From 20CM-2-65-7 sp963830455 (GTDB lineage Bacteria > Gemmatimonadota > Gemmatimonadetes > Gemmatimonadales > GWC2-71-9), in the NCBI GenBank assembly GCA_963830455.1, contig CAWHMT010000001.1, positions 62,001 to 126,000 of the forward strand: 64,000 nucleotides of DNA. The letters run 5' to 3'. Position numbers and translations under genes: made by a program. A model generated the notes under the pieces. That model did no database searches. It was not told the origin of the DNA and worked only from the letters and a program-made list of their open reading frames with translations. Of this stretch, positions 34,955-43,852 are shown piece by piece (position 1 is the stretch's first letter; the number at the start of each line of letters is the position of its first letter).

Positions 34955-36874
34955 ATGGCCGATATAGGCGTACCGGATAGGCTGTTTCTCGACTTTCAGG
35001 CGGCGGTCGCGGGGCGGTATTCGCTGGAACGCGAGCTGGGGCGCGGCGGGATGGGGGTCGTCTACCTCGCGCGCGAAGTGCGGCTGGACCGCCCCGTCGC
35101 GATCAAGCTGTTACCGCCGTCCAAGGCGTCTGACCCCAAGTTGCGCGAGCGGTTCCTGCGCGAGGCGCGCACGGCCGCAAAGCTCTCCCATCCCAACGTC
35201 ATCCCGATTTTCGCCGTCGAGGAAATCGGCGAGTTCGTGTTCTTCGCCATGGCCTACATCGAAGGCGAGACGCTCACCGAGCGGGTGCGCCTGCGTGGGC
35301 CGCTCGCGCCGTCGGACGGGTCCCGCTTGCTGCGCGACGTTGCCTGGGCGCTCGCGTATGCACACGCCCAGGGCGTCATCCACCGCGACGTCAAGCCCGA
35401 CAACATCCTGCTCGAAAACGGGGGCCGCGTCCTGGTGGCCGATTTCGGCATCGCCGGAGTCGTCGCCGGGGCGGGGGGACTGAAAACCGGTGAAGTCATC
35501 GGCACGCCGGAGTTCATGAGTCCCGAGCAGGCGCTGGGTGAAGCCGTGGACACACGCAGCGATCTCTATTCGCTCGGCGTCGTGGGCTATTTCGCACTGT
35601 CGGGGGCGCTGCCGTTCGAGGCTGAGAAAGCGACGGAGGTGCTCGCGAAGCAGGTGACCGAGCCCGCGCCGCCGCTTGCGTCCGTGGCACCGCTCGTGCC
35701 ACGGAGGCTGGCTCAAGCGATCGATCGCTGCCTCGCGAAGGACCCCGCCGAGCGCCTCGAAGGCCCCGCCGTGCTGGCCGAGCAGCTCAGCCATGCGCTC
35801 GAGCAGCGTCGCGAGCTGCCGGTGGCGCTACGCGCGTTCGTCAAGCACGACGCGCGGCTCGACGGCAGTGGCGTGCTGCTCTGGCCGTTCGTCATGCTCG
35901 TCGCCACGCCGATCGTGGGCTTCTGGACCGGGTCAGTCGCCGCCGGCTTCGCCACACTCGTGGCGGGGTACACCCTCGTTCCGCTCGGTGTCCTCATCAA
36001 TCGCGCTCGTCGACTCCTCAACGCGGGCTTCGGGCATGGGGATATCGGCGTCGCGTTCAAGGCGGAGATCGATCGCAGCCGTGAAGAGCGGGCGTACGGG
36101 CTGGGGCATGGCGGCGGTCCCTCGGTGTTCGAGCGAATCCTGCGCTGGATCAGCGTCCCCTCCCTCGCCACGGCGGCGATAGCGCTCCCGTTCTTCGCCT
36201 CGTCGGGTGTTGACGAAAGCAGTTTCTTCGTCCTGGCACAGCTGTTCGGGTGGTCCCTGACGATCGGCGTCGGCAGCGGCATCGGCGCGCTGATCATGCT
36301 GCAGCGGCGGCGCGACGTGGACGCCGAGGCCTGGGGACGCCTGTGGACCGGGCGTCTGGGCCGGTGGTTGTTCGGCTTCGCGCGGATGTTCACCAGCAAG
36401 AAGGCGCTCCCGGCGTCGTTGACGCATCGTCCCACCGAGCTCGCGCTGGGAATGGCGGCCGAGCAGCTGTTCGACACGCTGCCCAAGGAGACGCGAAATC
36501 AGCTGCGGGATCTCCCCGACGTGGTACACCGGCTCGAGCAGGATGCCCAGAAGATGCGGGCGCGGCTCGAGGAGCTTCAGGAAGCGTTAGGGGATGTCGG
36601 GCACCGCGGGGGGGGCAGTCCTGATCCGGCCATCGCGGCGCGGCACGACCGCATCGTCCGGGACCTCGGCGCCGAGCGCGATCTGGTCCAGCAGCGGCTC
36701 AAGGACGCGGTCGCGGCGCTCGAGACGATCCGGCTCAATCTGCTGCGGCTGCACGCGGGCACCGGGACGGTCCAGAGCCTGACCACGGATCTAGGACTGG
36801 CTCGCGAGGTTGTCGAGGAGATCAGCGGGCAAGTCGACGGCCATCGTGAGGTGGAACGGGAGCTGCAACGGTGA
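34955..36874 (+). CDS. Membrane serine/threonine protein kinase (first of tandem pair)
   Basis: 639-aa kinase. The kinase domain (about residues 20-280) has LGRGGMGVVYLAREV, the catalytic HRDVKPDNILL, VADFGIAG and FMSPEQALG. After it come about four transmembrane helices (about 310-365 and 405-450) and a C-terminal coiled-coil region (about 500-639, with LEQDAQKMRARLEELQEAL). The layout puts kinase and coiled coil both in the cytoplasm. It shares the whole architecture and the N-terminal DRLFLDFQAA signature with the next gene, so they arose by tandem duplication. A TAATAG box ends 6 nt before the start. Confidence 0.93.
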   Translation: MADIGVPDRLFLDFQAAVAGRYSLERELGRGGMGVVYLAREVRLDRPVAIKLLPPSKASDPKLRERFLREARTAAKLSHPNVIPIFAVEEIGEFVFFAMAYIEGETLTERVRLRGPLAPSDGSRLLRDVAWALAYAHAQGVIHRDVKPDNILLENGGRVLVADFGIAGVVAGAGGLKTGEVIGTPEFMSPEQALGEAVDTRSDLYSLGVVGYFALSGALPFEAEKATEVLAKQVTEPAPPLASVAPLVPRRLAQAIDRCLAKDPAERLEGPAVLAEQLSHALEQRRELPVALRAFVKHDARLDGSGVLLWPFVMLVATPIVGFWTGSVAAGFATLVAGYTLVPLGVLINRARRLLNAGFGHGDIGVAFKAEIDRSREERAYGLGHGGGPSVFERILRWISVPSLATAAIALPFFASSGVDESSFFVLAQLFGWSLTIGVGSGIGALIMLQRRRDVDAEAWGRLWTGRLGRWLFGFARMFTSKKALPASLTHRPTELALGMAAEQLFDTLPKETRNQLRDLPDVVHRLEQDAQKMRARLEELQEALGDVGHRGGGSPDPAIAARHDRIVRDLGAERDLVQQRLKDAVAALETIRLNLLRLHAGTGTVQSLTTDLGLAREVVEEISGQVDGHREVERELQR

Positions 36875-38700
36875 AGCCTGGCGCTGCGCCGGACCGACTG
36901 TTCCTCGATTTTCAGGCAGCGCTGGCCGGCCGGTATTCGTTGGAGCGGGAGCTGGGACGGGGCGGTATGGGGATCGTGTACTGCGCGCGCGACTTGCGGC
37001 TCGAGCGCGTCGTCGCGATCAAGCTGTTGCCGCCCCAACTAGCCGACGCAGAGCGGCGCCAGCGCTTCGTGCGCGAGGCACGAATCGCAGCGCAACTTTC
37101 CCATCCTCACATCATCCCCATTCATGCCGTTGAAGAAGTCGGCGCGTTCGTGTTCTTCGTTATGTCGTACATCGATGGCGAAACGCTGGGGACGCGATTG
37201 CGGCGTGACGGCCGCGTGAAGCCCGCTGACGTGGCGCGGCTGCTCCGCGAGGTCTCGTGGGCGCTCGCCTATGCGCACCGGCAGGCCGTCGTGCACCGAG
37301 ACATCAAGCCGGATAACATCCTCATCGAGAAGGGCAGCGGCCGTGCGCTCGTCGCCGATTTCGGAATCGCTCGCCTGGTGGCGGCGCCACGGGAAGGTGA
37401 CTCCGGCGAAGGCCGGTTGGTCGGGACGGCCGAATACATGAGTCCCGAACAGGCGTTGGGCGAGCGCGTTGATGGACGCAGCGATCTCTATTCGCTCGGC
37501 GTGGTCGGTTATTATGCCCTCTCGGGCCGCCTGCCGTTCGCCGGCACCACGACCGCGCTCATCGGCCAACAGATCAACCAGCCGCCGCCGCCGCTCGAAG
37601 CTCCCGCCGCGCCGCCCCAACTAGTTGTGGCCATCGAGCGTTGCCTCGCGAAGGACCCCCCGCAGCGCTACCAGACGGGCGAAGAGCTGGCCGCCGCGCT
37701 CGGTGAAATGGTCGAGGGCCGGCGCGAGTTGCCGGTGCCAATCCGGGCCTTTCTCTCAGAGGGTCGCGCCCAGGCACGTGTGCAATACATCGCCCCATTC
37801 ATCGCAGCCGCTGTGCTCGTCCCCATGGGCCTCAACCTCCTGCTCAACAGCGTCTTTGCCGGCAACCCACCTGCGCCTTTCCTCGGTGGACTCGCGGTGA
37901 TTGCCAGCGGCCTCGGTGTCGCCGCCGTGGTGTCTCCGGCCGTGCTCGCCCTCCGCAGCGTGCGCCGTCTTCTGAAAGCAGGTTATCGCCACGAGGATTT
38001 GGTGCACGGTCTTGGACTCGAGCTGACCCGACGGCGGGAAGAACAGGAGTTCGCGTCGGGGGTGCGGGGAGCGACATGGTGGGAACGGTTGATGCGCACG
38101 AAGATGTATGCTGCGCTCGGGCTCGCGGCCGTGAGCGGAGCCGGGGCGTTCCTGCTTCCCTATCCAGCGGTGCTATTCGCGTTCGGTCTGTTCGGCTTGT
38201 CCGCCGCCGCCGCCGTGGCAACCGGGTTGGGTGCGCTCGCCGCGAGCCGGAGCCGGCTGGATCATGCGGAAGCGCGTCGCTTCGGGTTTTGGAAAGGTCG
38301 AGTCGGCCGGTGGCTCTTCAAGCTCGCGAGCATCGGCCTGCGGGGGCGCGCCGGTCTGCTCCCCGTGGTGGACCGGCCCACAGAGGTGGCTCTCGGTTTG
38401 GCGGCGCTCGACCTTTTCGCTCTCCTCCCCGCGGACGTACGGGGGCAACTGGGCAATCTGCCGGCTGTCGTGCGCGCGCTCGAGGAGCAAGTACGGAGCC
38501 TGCGGAATCACGGTCAAGCAGGCGAGCTGCGGGAGGCACTCGGGGCGCTCGAGACCATTCGCTTCGACCTGCTGCGCTTGCAGAGCGGCGCCGTCACGCT
38601 CGCGGGACTGACGGCCGACCTGGGCGCCGCCCGCGCAATCGGCGAGCAAGTGGATGCGCTGCTCGAGGGCAGGCGCGAGGCCGACGACGCGCTACGCTAG
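36871..38700 (+). CDS. Membrane serine/threonine protein kinase (second of tandem pair)
   Basis: 609-aa paralog of the upstream kinase. The GTG start overlaps its stop (GTGA). The N-terminal DRLFLDFQAALAGRYSLERELGRGGMG is nearly the same as in the neighbour. The catalytic loop HRDIKPDNILIEKG and VADFGIARL are intact, so both copies should be active. Four hydrophobic segments (about 300-350 and 405-450) and a C-terminal helical region follow; the coiled coil is about 40 residues shorter than in the first copy. The two products may form a heteromer. The stop shares CTAG with the convergent aminotransferase gene. Confidence 0.93.
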   Translation: MKPGAAPDRLFLDFQAALAGRYSLERELGRGGMGIVYCARDLRLERVVAIKLLPPQLADAERRQRFVREARIAAQLSHPHIIPIHAVEEVGAFVFFVMSYIDGETLGTRLRRDGRVKPADVARLLREVSWALAYAHRQAVVHRDIKPDNILIEKGSGRALVADFGIARLVAAPREGDSGEGRLVGTAEYMSPEQALGERVDGRSDLYSLGVVGYYALSGRLPFAGTTTALIGQQINQPPPPLEAPAAPPQLVVAIERCLAKDPPQRYQTGEELAAALGEMVEGRRELPVPIRAFLSEGRAQARVQYIAPFIAAAVLVPMGLNLLLNSVFAGNPPAPFLGGLAVIASGLGVAAVVSPAVLALRSVRRLLKAGYRHEDLVHGLGLELTRRREEQEFASGVRGATWWERLMRTKMYAALGLAAVSGAGAFLLPYPAVLFAFGLFGLSAAAAVATGLGALAASRSRLDHAEARRFGFWKGRVGRWLFKLASIGLRGRAGLLPVVDRPTEVALGLAALDLFALLPADVRGQLGNLPAVVRALEEQVRSLRNHGQAGELREALGALETIRFDLLRLQSGAVTLAGLTADLGAARAIGEQVDALLEGRREADDALR

Positions 38701-39848
38701 TCCCTGAGCCGCTGCAGCCGCTCCACCGCCTGCTGCAGCATGTCCTCGGTTTTACAGAACGCGAAACGCACCTGATTGCGCCCGAGCTCCGGCCGCGAGT
38801 AGAAGCTCGAGCCCGGCACCGGCGCCACACCATGCTCCGCGGTCAGCCACTTGGAAAACTCGTCGTCCGGCAGGTCCGACAGCGATGAGAAATCCGCCAT
38901 CACGTAGTAGGCGCCTTGCGGCGGCGTGCACTTGAACCCTGCCTTGAGCAGACCGGCGCACAAGATGTCGCGGCGGCGACGATAATCCCGCGCCAGCCCT
39001 TCGTAATAGTCGTCGCCCAACGTCTCCATGCCGACGGCGATGGCCTCCTGCAGCGGCGCGGGCGCGCCCACGGTGAGAAAGTCGTGAACTTTGCGGATCG
39101 CGTCGGTGACATCGGGCGGCGAAATGATCGTGCCGATGCGCCACCCGGTGACGCTGAACGTCTTGGAGGCGCCGCTAATCGTGATCGTGCGATCCGCCAT
39201 CCCCGGTAGTGTGGCGATCGGGATGTGCTCGCCCTCGTAGTAGATGTGCTCGTAGATCTCGTCGGTGACGGCGAACGCGTCGTGGCGCCGGCACAGCTCG
39301 GCGATCGCCTCGAGCTCGGCGCGCGACAGCACGCGCCCGGTCGGATTATTCGGTGTGCAGACGATGATCGCCCTGGTCTTGGGTCCGAACGCGGCGGCCA
39401 AGCGATCCAAGTCGAGCTGCCCACTGCTGGCCATCGGCACGAAGACCGGACGGGCGTCGCACAGGATCGCATCGGGCCCGTAGTTCTCGTAGAACGGCTC
39501 GAACACCACCACTTCATCACCCGGGTTCACGATGCCGAGCAGCGCCGAAGCCATCGCTTCGGTCGCGCCGCAGGTGACCGTGACCTGCGTTGTGGGATTT
39601 ACGGCCAGGTTGTACCACTCCTGGTACTTCGTGGCCAGCGCGTTCCGCAGGCGGGCGGCGCCCCACGTGACGGCGTACTGATTCACGTCGTCGCGGATGG
39701 CGCGAGCCGCCGCCTCTTTCAGGATGTCAGGGCAGGGGAAATTCGGGAACCCTTGAGCGAGGTTGATGGCCCCGTGCTCAGTGGCGATACGGGTCATCCC
39801 GCGAATCACGGATTCGGTGAAGCCGTGGGTGCGGCGAGCGGTCCGCAT
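38697..39848 (-). CDS. Class I/II PLP-dependent aminotransferase
   Basis: 383-aa fold-type I aminotransferase. It has NLAQGFPNFPCPD near the N-terminus, CTPNNPTGRVLSRAELE, VTDEIYEHIYYEG and the PLP lysine in TISGASKTFSVTGWRIG. The sequence style is that of kynurenine/methionine aminotransferases (YbdL/CCBL group), active on aromatic amino acids, methionine or kynurenine. ATG 39848 was chosen as it lies just after a TATCTT box (8 nt) and downstream of the sulfatase stop; the longer open frame is antisense shadow. Confidence 0.92.
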   Translation of the reverse strand: MRTARRTHGFTESVIRGMTRIATEHGAINLAQGFPNFPCPDILKEAAARAIRDDVNQYAVTWGAARLRNALATKYQEWYNLAVNPTTQVTVTCGATEAMASALLGIVNPGDEVVVFEPFYENYGPDAILCDARPVFVPMASSGQLDLDRLAAAFGPKTRAIIVCTPNNPTGRVLSRAELEAIAELCRRHDAFAVTDEIYEHIYYEGEHIPIATLPGMADRTITISGASKTFSVTGWRIGTIISPPDVTDAIRKVHDFLTVGAPAPLQEAIAVGMETLGDDYYEGLARDYRRRRDILCAGLLKAGFKCTPPQGAYYVMADFSSLSDLPDDEFSKWLTAEHGVAPVPGSSFYSRPELGRNQVRFAFCKTEDMLQQAVERLQRLRD

Positions 39849-39856
39849 GACGCCCA

Positions 39857-39862
39857 AAGATA
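39857..39862 (-). promoter_or_regulatory. -10 box of a probable leaderless promoter (aminotransferase gene)
   Basis: TATCTT on the minus strand ends 8 nt before ATG 39848, inside the 23-bp gap after the sulfatase stop. It suggests the aminotransferase has its own promoter although it follows a co-directional gene. Confidence 0.5.
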
Positions 39863-39871
39863 TATTCTCGG

Positions 39872-41200
39872 TCACTGGCTGCGGACTGGCTGGCCCACGT
39901 CCCGTTCCCAGCCGGTGAGGAGGTCCTTCAGCCTGAGGACGAGCTCGGGATGCTGGACCGCCAGGTCGTTGCGCTCGCCGACATCGCTGGTCAGATCGAA
40001 CAGCAGGTACTGGTCGCCGTCCACCAGTAACTTCCAATGTCCCGATCGAACCGCGCGCATATGGCGCAACGGTCGGTTGACGCGCCAGAAGAGATTGCGA
40101 TCGCGTAGTGGGGTGTCGCCGCGCAGGATCGGGAGCAAGTCGATGCCGTCGGGCCGGTAGCCGTCGGGGAGAGTGGAGCCGGTCGCGGCGAGGATCGACG
40201 CAGTGAGATCCAATGTGATGGCCACTTGGGCTGACGTCTTTCCCGCAGGAAGCTCGCCGGGCCAGCGGAAGATCAGCGGCACCCGGATGCCGCCTTCCCA
40301 CAACGTCCCCTTGCGATGGAACAGCGGCGCGTTGCGCGAAAGCCACTCGCCGCCGTTGTCGTTGGTGAAAATCACCAGGGTGTTTCGCGCCAGGCCGAGG
40401 CGGTCGAGCGCCGCCAGGATTTCCCCCACGCCCCGATCGGCACGCTCCAGCATGCGCACGTAGTCCTGCCGCGTGGCGGGCACGGAGTCGTCCGGCATCT
40501 GGCGGAGCTGCCGTCGGGCGCCTCGCTCGACGTCGGTGGGCGGCCGATCGGGTGGCTCGAACGGCCAGTGGACGGCGTTATAGGCAATCTCCAGGAAGAA
40601 CGGGGCAGCGGCGTGGCGGGCGACGAAGCCGACCGCGCGGCGCGTGATTTCGTCGGTCAGGTAGCCGTGGGGCTCGACCAGGGTTGTGTCTTCGTAGAGC
40701 CCCGACTCGCCGTCGCCGGCGCCGGTGTAGTAATCGTGAGCGCCGCCGAGAAAGCCGTAGAACTCGTCGAAGCCGTGGGCGTTGGGTCCGAACTCGCGCT
40801 TGAAGCCCAAATGCCACTTCCCGATGAGCCCGGTCGCATACCCGTTGGTCTTGAGCAACCCCGGCAGCGACGTCCCGGTCGCCGGCAGTCCGAGGTCTCG
40901 ATCCGCCGGTGCGCCGGTGAGCACCCACTCGAGCCCGACGCGCTGCTGGTAGCGACCGGAGATGAACGCGGCTCGCGTCGGCGTGCACACGGCACCGTTG
41001 GCATAGGCATCCGTCAAGCGCACGCCTTCGCGCGCCAGGCGATCGATGTTCGGCGTCCGGGCATCCGTCCCACCGTAGCTGCCCACGTCTCCGTATCCCA
41101 GGTCGTCCATCAAGATGAGGACGACGTCCGGCTTCCCGACGGGCTGCGGCCGAGACTGCGCGACGCCGAGGCTCAGTAGAGCAATGATGAGGGCGGTCAC
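39872..41200 (-). CDS. Exported sulfatase (arylsulfatase family)
   Basis: 442-aa sulfatase with short signal MTALIIALLSLGVAQS. Metal ligands are in LMDDLGYGDVGSYGG, and the formylglycine signature C-T-P-T-R is in GAVCTPTRAAFISGRY (about residue 71). HLGFKREFGPNAHGFDEFYG and FTNDNGGEW complete the active-site set. It needs conversion of the cysteine to formylglycine; no FGE gene or convincing maturase is in this window. It probably desulfates glycans or aryl sulfates outside the cytoplasm. It overlaps the acyl-CoA dehydrogenase gene by 4 nt. Confidence 0.93.
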   Translation of the reverse strand: MTALIIALLSLGVAQSRPQPVGKPDVVLILMDDLGYGDVGSYGGTDARTPNIDRLAREGVRLTDAYANGAVCTPTRAAFISGRYQQRVGLEWVLTGAPADRDLGLPATGTSLPGLLKTNGYATGLIGKWHLGFKREFGPNAHGFDEFYGFLGGAHDYYTGAGDGESGLYEDTTLVEPHGYLTDEITRRAVGFVARHAAAPFFLEIAYNAVHWPFEPPDRPPTDVERGARRQLRQMPDDSVPATRQDYVRMLERADRGVGEILAALDRLGLARNTLVIFTNDNGGEWLSRNAPLFHRKGTLWEGGIRVPLIFRWPGELPAGKTSAQVAITLDLTASILAATGSTLPDGYRPDGIDLLPILRGDTPLRDRNLFWRVNRPLRHMRAVRSGHWKLLVDGDQYLLFDLTSDVGERNDLAVQHPELVLRLKDLLTGWERDVGQPVRSQ

Positions 41201-42342
41201 TTCAGCAGCAACTTGGCGATCGTGTTCAGCTGCATGTTGCTCGTGCCTTCGTAAATCGTCCCGATCTTCGCATCACGGTAGAACTTTTCGACCGGGTACT
41301 CCTTGGTGTAGCCGTACCCGCCGAACAGCTCGACCGCGAGTGACGTCACACGCTCGGCGATCTGCGAGCTCAACAGTTTCGCCATCGCCGCTTCCTTCGT
41401 GTAGGACTCACCCGCGTCTTCGAGTCGCGCGGCGTTGTAGACCATCAACCGAGCGGCCTCGAACTCCGTCGCGGCTTGGGCGAGCTGGAACTGCACACCC
41501 TGGAATTCGGCGATGGGCTTGTTGAACTGCTGGCGCTCCTTCACGTACTTGAGCGATGCATTGAGCGCGCCACGCGCGACGCCGATCATCTGCGCGCCAA
41601 TTCCAATGCGGCCGGTATTGAGCGTTTCGATCGCGACCTTGTAGCCGTTCCCCACTTCGCCGATCAGATTCGCCGCCGGCACTTCACAATGATCGAGAAT
41701 CAGCTCCGTCGTGGATGACGCGCGAATGCCGAGCTTGTCCTCTTTCTTGCCGACACTGAATCCTTTGAAGCCGCGCTCGACAACAAACGCTGTAATGCCT
41801 TTGTATCCCTTACTTGCATCCACAGTAGCAAACACAACGAAGAGGTCAGCCTCGGCGCCGTTCGTGATCCACAGCTTGCGGCCGTCGAGAATCCACTTAT
41901 CGCCCTGTTGGGTGGCTTTGGTCTCTAGTCCAAATGCGTCGGATCCCGATCCCGCTTCGGAGAGCGCGTACGCGCCGACGACTTCGCTGGCGAGACGCGG
42001 CAGGTAGCGTTTCTTGATGTCGTCCGACGCCCACTTGAGCAGCAGCGCATTCACGAGCGTGTTCTGGACGTCGACGAAGATCGCGGCCGAGGCGTCGACG
42101 GCGGAAAGCTCCTCGACAGCGAGCACCGTCATGAACAGGCTGCCGCCGGCGCCGCCGTGCGCCTCGGGAATCTCGATCCCCATGAGACCGAGCTCGAAGA
42201 ATTTGGGAATCAGCGTGGGATCGAGCTGCGCCGCCTGCTCCATCGCGTGCACGCGTGGGCGGATCTCGCTCTCGGCGAAGTCGCGCACCGCGCCCTGAAA
42301 CATCCGTTCTTCTTCGGTGAGGACCGTGAGTGGAGCAGTCAT
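41197..42342 (-). CDS. Acyl-CoA dehydrogenase
   Basis: 381-aa FAD flavoenzyme of the short/medium-chain acyl-CoA dehydrogenase type, oxidising acyl-CoA to enoyl-CoA. Seen are AYALSEAGSGSDAFG, WITNGAEADLFVV, the FAD-binding ELFGGYGYTKEYPVEKFYRDAKIG and the catalytic Glu in TIYEGTSNMQ. Electrons go to ETF, which is not in the window. It overlaps the sulfatase and SPFH genes by 4 nt each, an odd mix of functions in one unit. Confidence 0.95.
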   Translation of the reverse strand: MTAPLTVLTEEERMFQGAVRDFAESEIRPRVHAMEQAAQLDPTLIPKFFELGLMGIEIPEAHGGAGGSLFMTVLAVEELSAVDASAAIFVDVQNTLVNALLLKWASDDIKKRYLPRLASEVVGAYALSEAGSGSDAFGLETKATQQGDKWILDGRKLWITNGAEADLFVVFATVDASKGYKGITAFVVERGFKGFSVGKKEDKLGIRASSTTELILDHCEVPAANLIGEVGNGYKVAIETLNTGRIGIGAQMIGVARGALNASLKYVKERQQFNKPIAEFQGVQFQLAQAATEFEAARLMVYNAARLEDAGESYTKEAAMAKLLSSQIAERVTSLAVELFGGYGYTKEYPVEKFYRDAKIGTIYEGTSNMQLNTIAKLLLK

Positions 42343-43340
42343 CCCTTCTTGTCAGACGGGCCCAGCGCCAGCATCTCCCGAATTCCGCCCAGCGATCCGA
42401 GCATGGCCGTCGCTTCGTACGGCATGTAGACGACCTTGTTGTTCTGGCCGGAGACCATTTCCTTGAGCGTCTCGATATAGCGAATCGCGATCAGATATTG
42501 CGCGGGATCGCCACCGGTGCCCTTGATCGCCGCCGTGATACGCTCGATGGCCTGCGCCTCAGCTTCCGCGACCTTGAGCCGCGCCGCCGCTTCCGCCTCG
42601 GCGTGCAGAATCTTTGCCGCCTTGTCGCCCTCGGCCGTGTTGATCTCCGATTGCCGGATGCCTTCCGCCGAGAGAATGCGTGATTGGCGCTCGGCGTCGG
42701 CGGTGATGATCGTGGCGCGGCGCTCGCGCTCGGCCCGCATCTGCTTCTCCATCGCGTCACGGATGTCGCGCGGCGGGTTGATGTCCTTCAGCTCCACGCG
42801 GCTGACCTTGGCGCCCCACTTGTGCGTCGCCTCGTCCAGGATCGCGCGCAGCTTGGCGTTGATCATGTCTCGCGAGGAGAGGACGTGATCGAGCTCCATC
42901 TCGCCGATCACGTTGCGCAGCGTCGTCTGCGTCAGCTTCTCGATCGCGTCCGGCAGGTTCGCGATCTCGTAGGTGGCCCGGACCGGGTCCGTGACCTGCG
43001 AATAGATCAGCGCGTCGATTTCGACGACGACGTTGTCTTTCGTGATCACGTTCTGGCGCGGGAACACGTACACCGTCTCGCGCAGGTCGATGCGCTCGGT
43101 GCGAAAGCGACGCGAGTAGCTGTCGCCTGCGGGCGTCACGATCGTCTGATGCCAGTCCACCGAGCGAGGACGGTCGATCACCGGGAGGACGAAATTGATC
43201 CCCGACCCCAGCGTCTTGTGATACCTGCCGAGCCGCTCGATGATCATCGTCTGCGCCTGCTGGACCACGCGGATGCTCTTCGAGATGAGGACGATGACGC
43301 CGAAGGCCACCGCGGCCACGAGAATGGTGCCGGGACCCAT
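42339..43340 (-). CDS. SPFH/stomatin-like membrane protein (QmcA/paraslipin)
   Basis: 333-aa protein with one N-terminal membrane helix (TILVAAVAFGVIVLISKSI) and an SPFH domain (RVVQQAQTMIIERLGRYHKTLG, DPVRATYEIANLPDAIEKLTQTTLRNVIGEMELD). A charged coiled coil follows (about residues 190-270, KQMRAERERRATIITADAERQSRILSAEG, shown in pieces). It assembles into large membrane rings that organise lipid microdomains. The NfeD partner is 2 nt upstream, a common pairing. Confidence 0.93.
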   Translation of the reverse strand: MGPGTILVAAVAFGVIVLISKSIRVVQQAQTMIIERLGRYHKTLGSGINFVLPVIDRPRSVDWHQTIVTPAGDSYSRRFRTERIDLRETVYVFPRQNVITKDNVVVEIDALIYSQVTDPVRATYEIANLPDAIEKLTQTTLRNVIGEMELDHVLSSRDMINAKLRAILDEATHKWGAKVSRVELKDINPPRDIRDAMEKQMRAERERRATIITADAERQSRILSAEGIRQSEINTAEGDKAAKILHAEAEAAARLKVAEAEAQAIERITAAIKGTGGDPAQYLIAIRYIETLKEMVSGQNNKVVYMPYEATAMLGSLGGIREMLALGPSDKKG

Positions 43341-43342
43341 CG

Positions 43343-43783
43343 CTAGAGCTCCTTCTCGACCATGAGAGTCGTGCCATCTACCTGAATGATCGTGACCTGG
43401 GTTCCGGGCTCGATCACCGCCGCGTCAGAAGACGCCCCCCGCCAGTCTTCGCCTTCCACCTTGACCCGTCCCGGCAGCCCCGGCCCGATCCGTTCGGTGA
43501 CGATGCCGGTCTTGCCCAGCAGGGCGTCCACGCCGGTGCGCAGCTCGGACCCGGGACCCAGCTGGAAGTAATGCATCAGCCGGGGACGCAGCCCCGCCAT
43601 GCTGACGATGCTGGCCGCCGCGAAGGCGATTCCCTCGATCACGAAGCCCATCCCGGGGATCAAGCCGACGACGCCGGCCACCGCGGCCCCCACCGCCAGA
43701 CAGGCGAGCCAGAAGCCCGCGGTAAACATCTCGCCCACAAAGAGTCCAATCGCCAGCAGAAACCAAAGCAGCCAATCTTCCAT
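43343..43783 (-). CDS. NfeD family protein
   Basis: 146-aa short NfeD. N-terminal hydrophobic segments (LLWFLLAIGLFVGEMFTAGF, LACLAVGAAVAGVVGLIPG and a third) are followed by a soluble OB-fold domain (LLGKTGIVTERIGPGLPGRVKVEGEDW in pieces, IEPGTQVTIIQVDGTTLMVEK). NfeD proteins act with stomatin-like partners, here encoded directly downstream. The start ATG 43783 gives a standard N-terminus MEDWLLWFLL; the longer open frame is not protein-like. Confidence 0.92.
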   Translation of the reverse strand: MEDWLLWFLLAIGLFVGEMFTAGFWLACLAVGAAVAGVVGLIPGMGFVIEGIAFAAASIVSMAGLRPRLMHYFQLGPGSELRTGVDALLGKTGIVTERIGPGLPGRVKVEGEDWRGASSDAAVIEPGTQVTIIQVDGTTLMVEKEL

Positions 43784-43852
43784 AGGAGTAAAAGGTGCAA
43801 CCCTTGCACTGGTTTCGCTATCCAACCGGTGCCAACTCCTTGTGGAGCCGCT

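Noticed and set aside
32671..34980. 769-aa plus-strand open frame
   Set aside because: Antisense to the clear OPT transporter; composition (many His, Arg, Asp, Gln) is that of a reverse-frame shadow in high-GC DNA. The same holds for the long frames 19258-20799, 22964-24877, 24912-26180, 28583-29989 and 54717-56516 (plus) and 60245-61720 (minus).
39872..41200. Sulfatase as an alkaline-phosphatase-superfamily phosphatase
   Set aside because: The C-T-P-T-R formylglycine signature and the DDLGYGD opening are those of true sulfatases.
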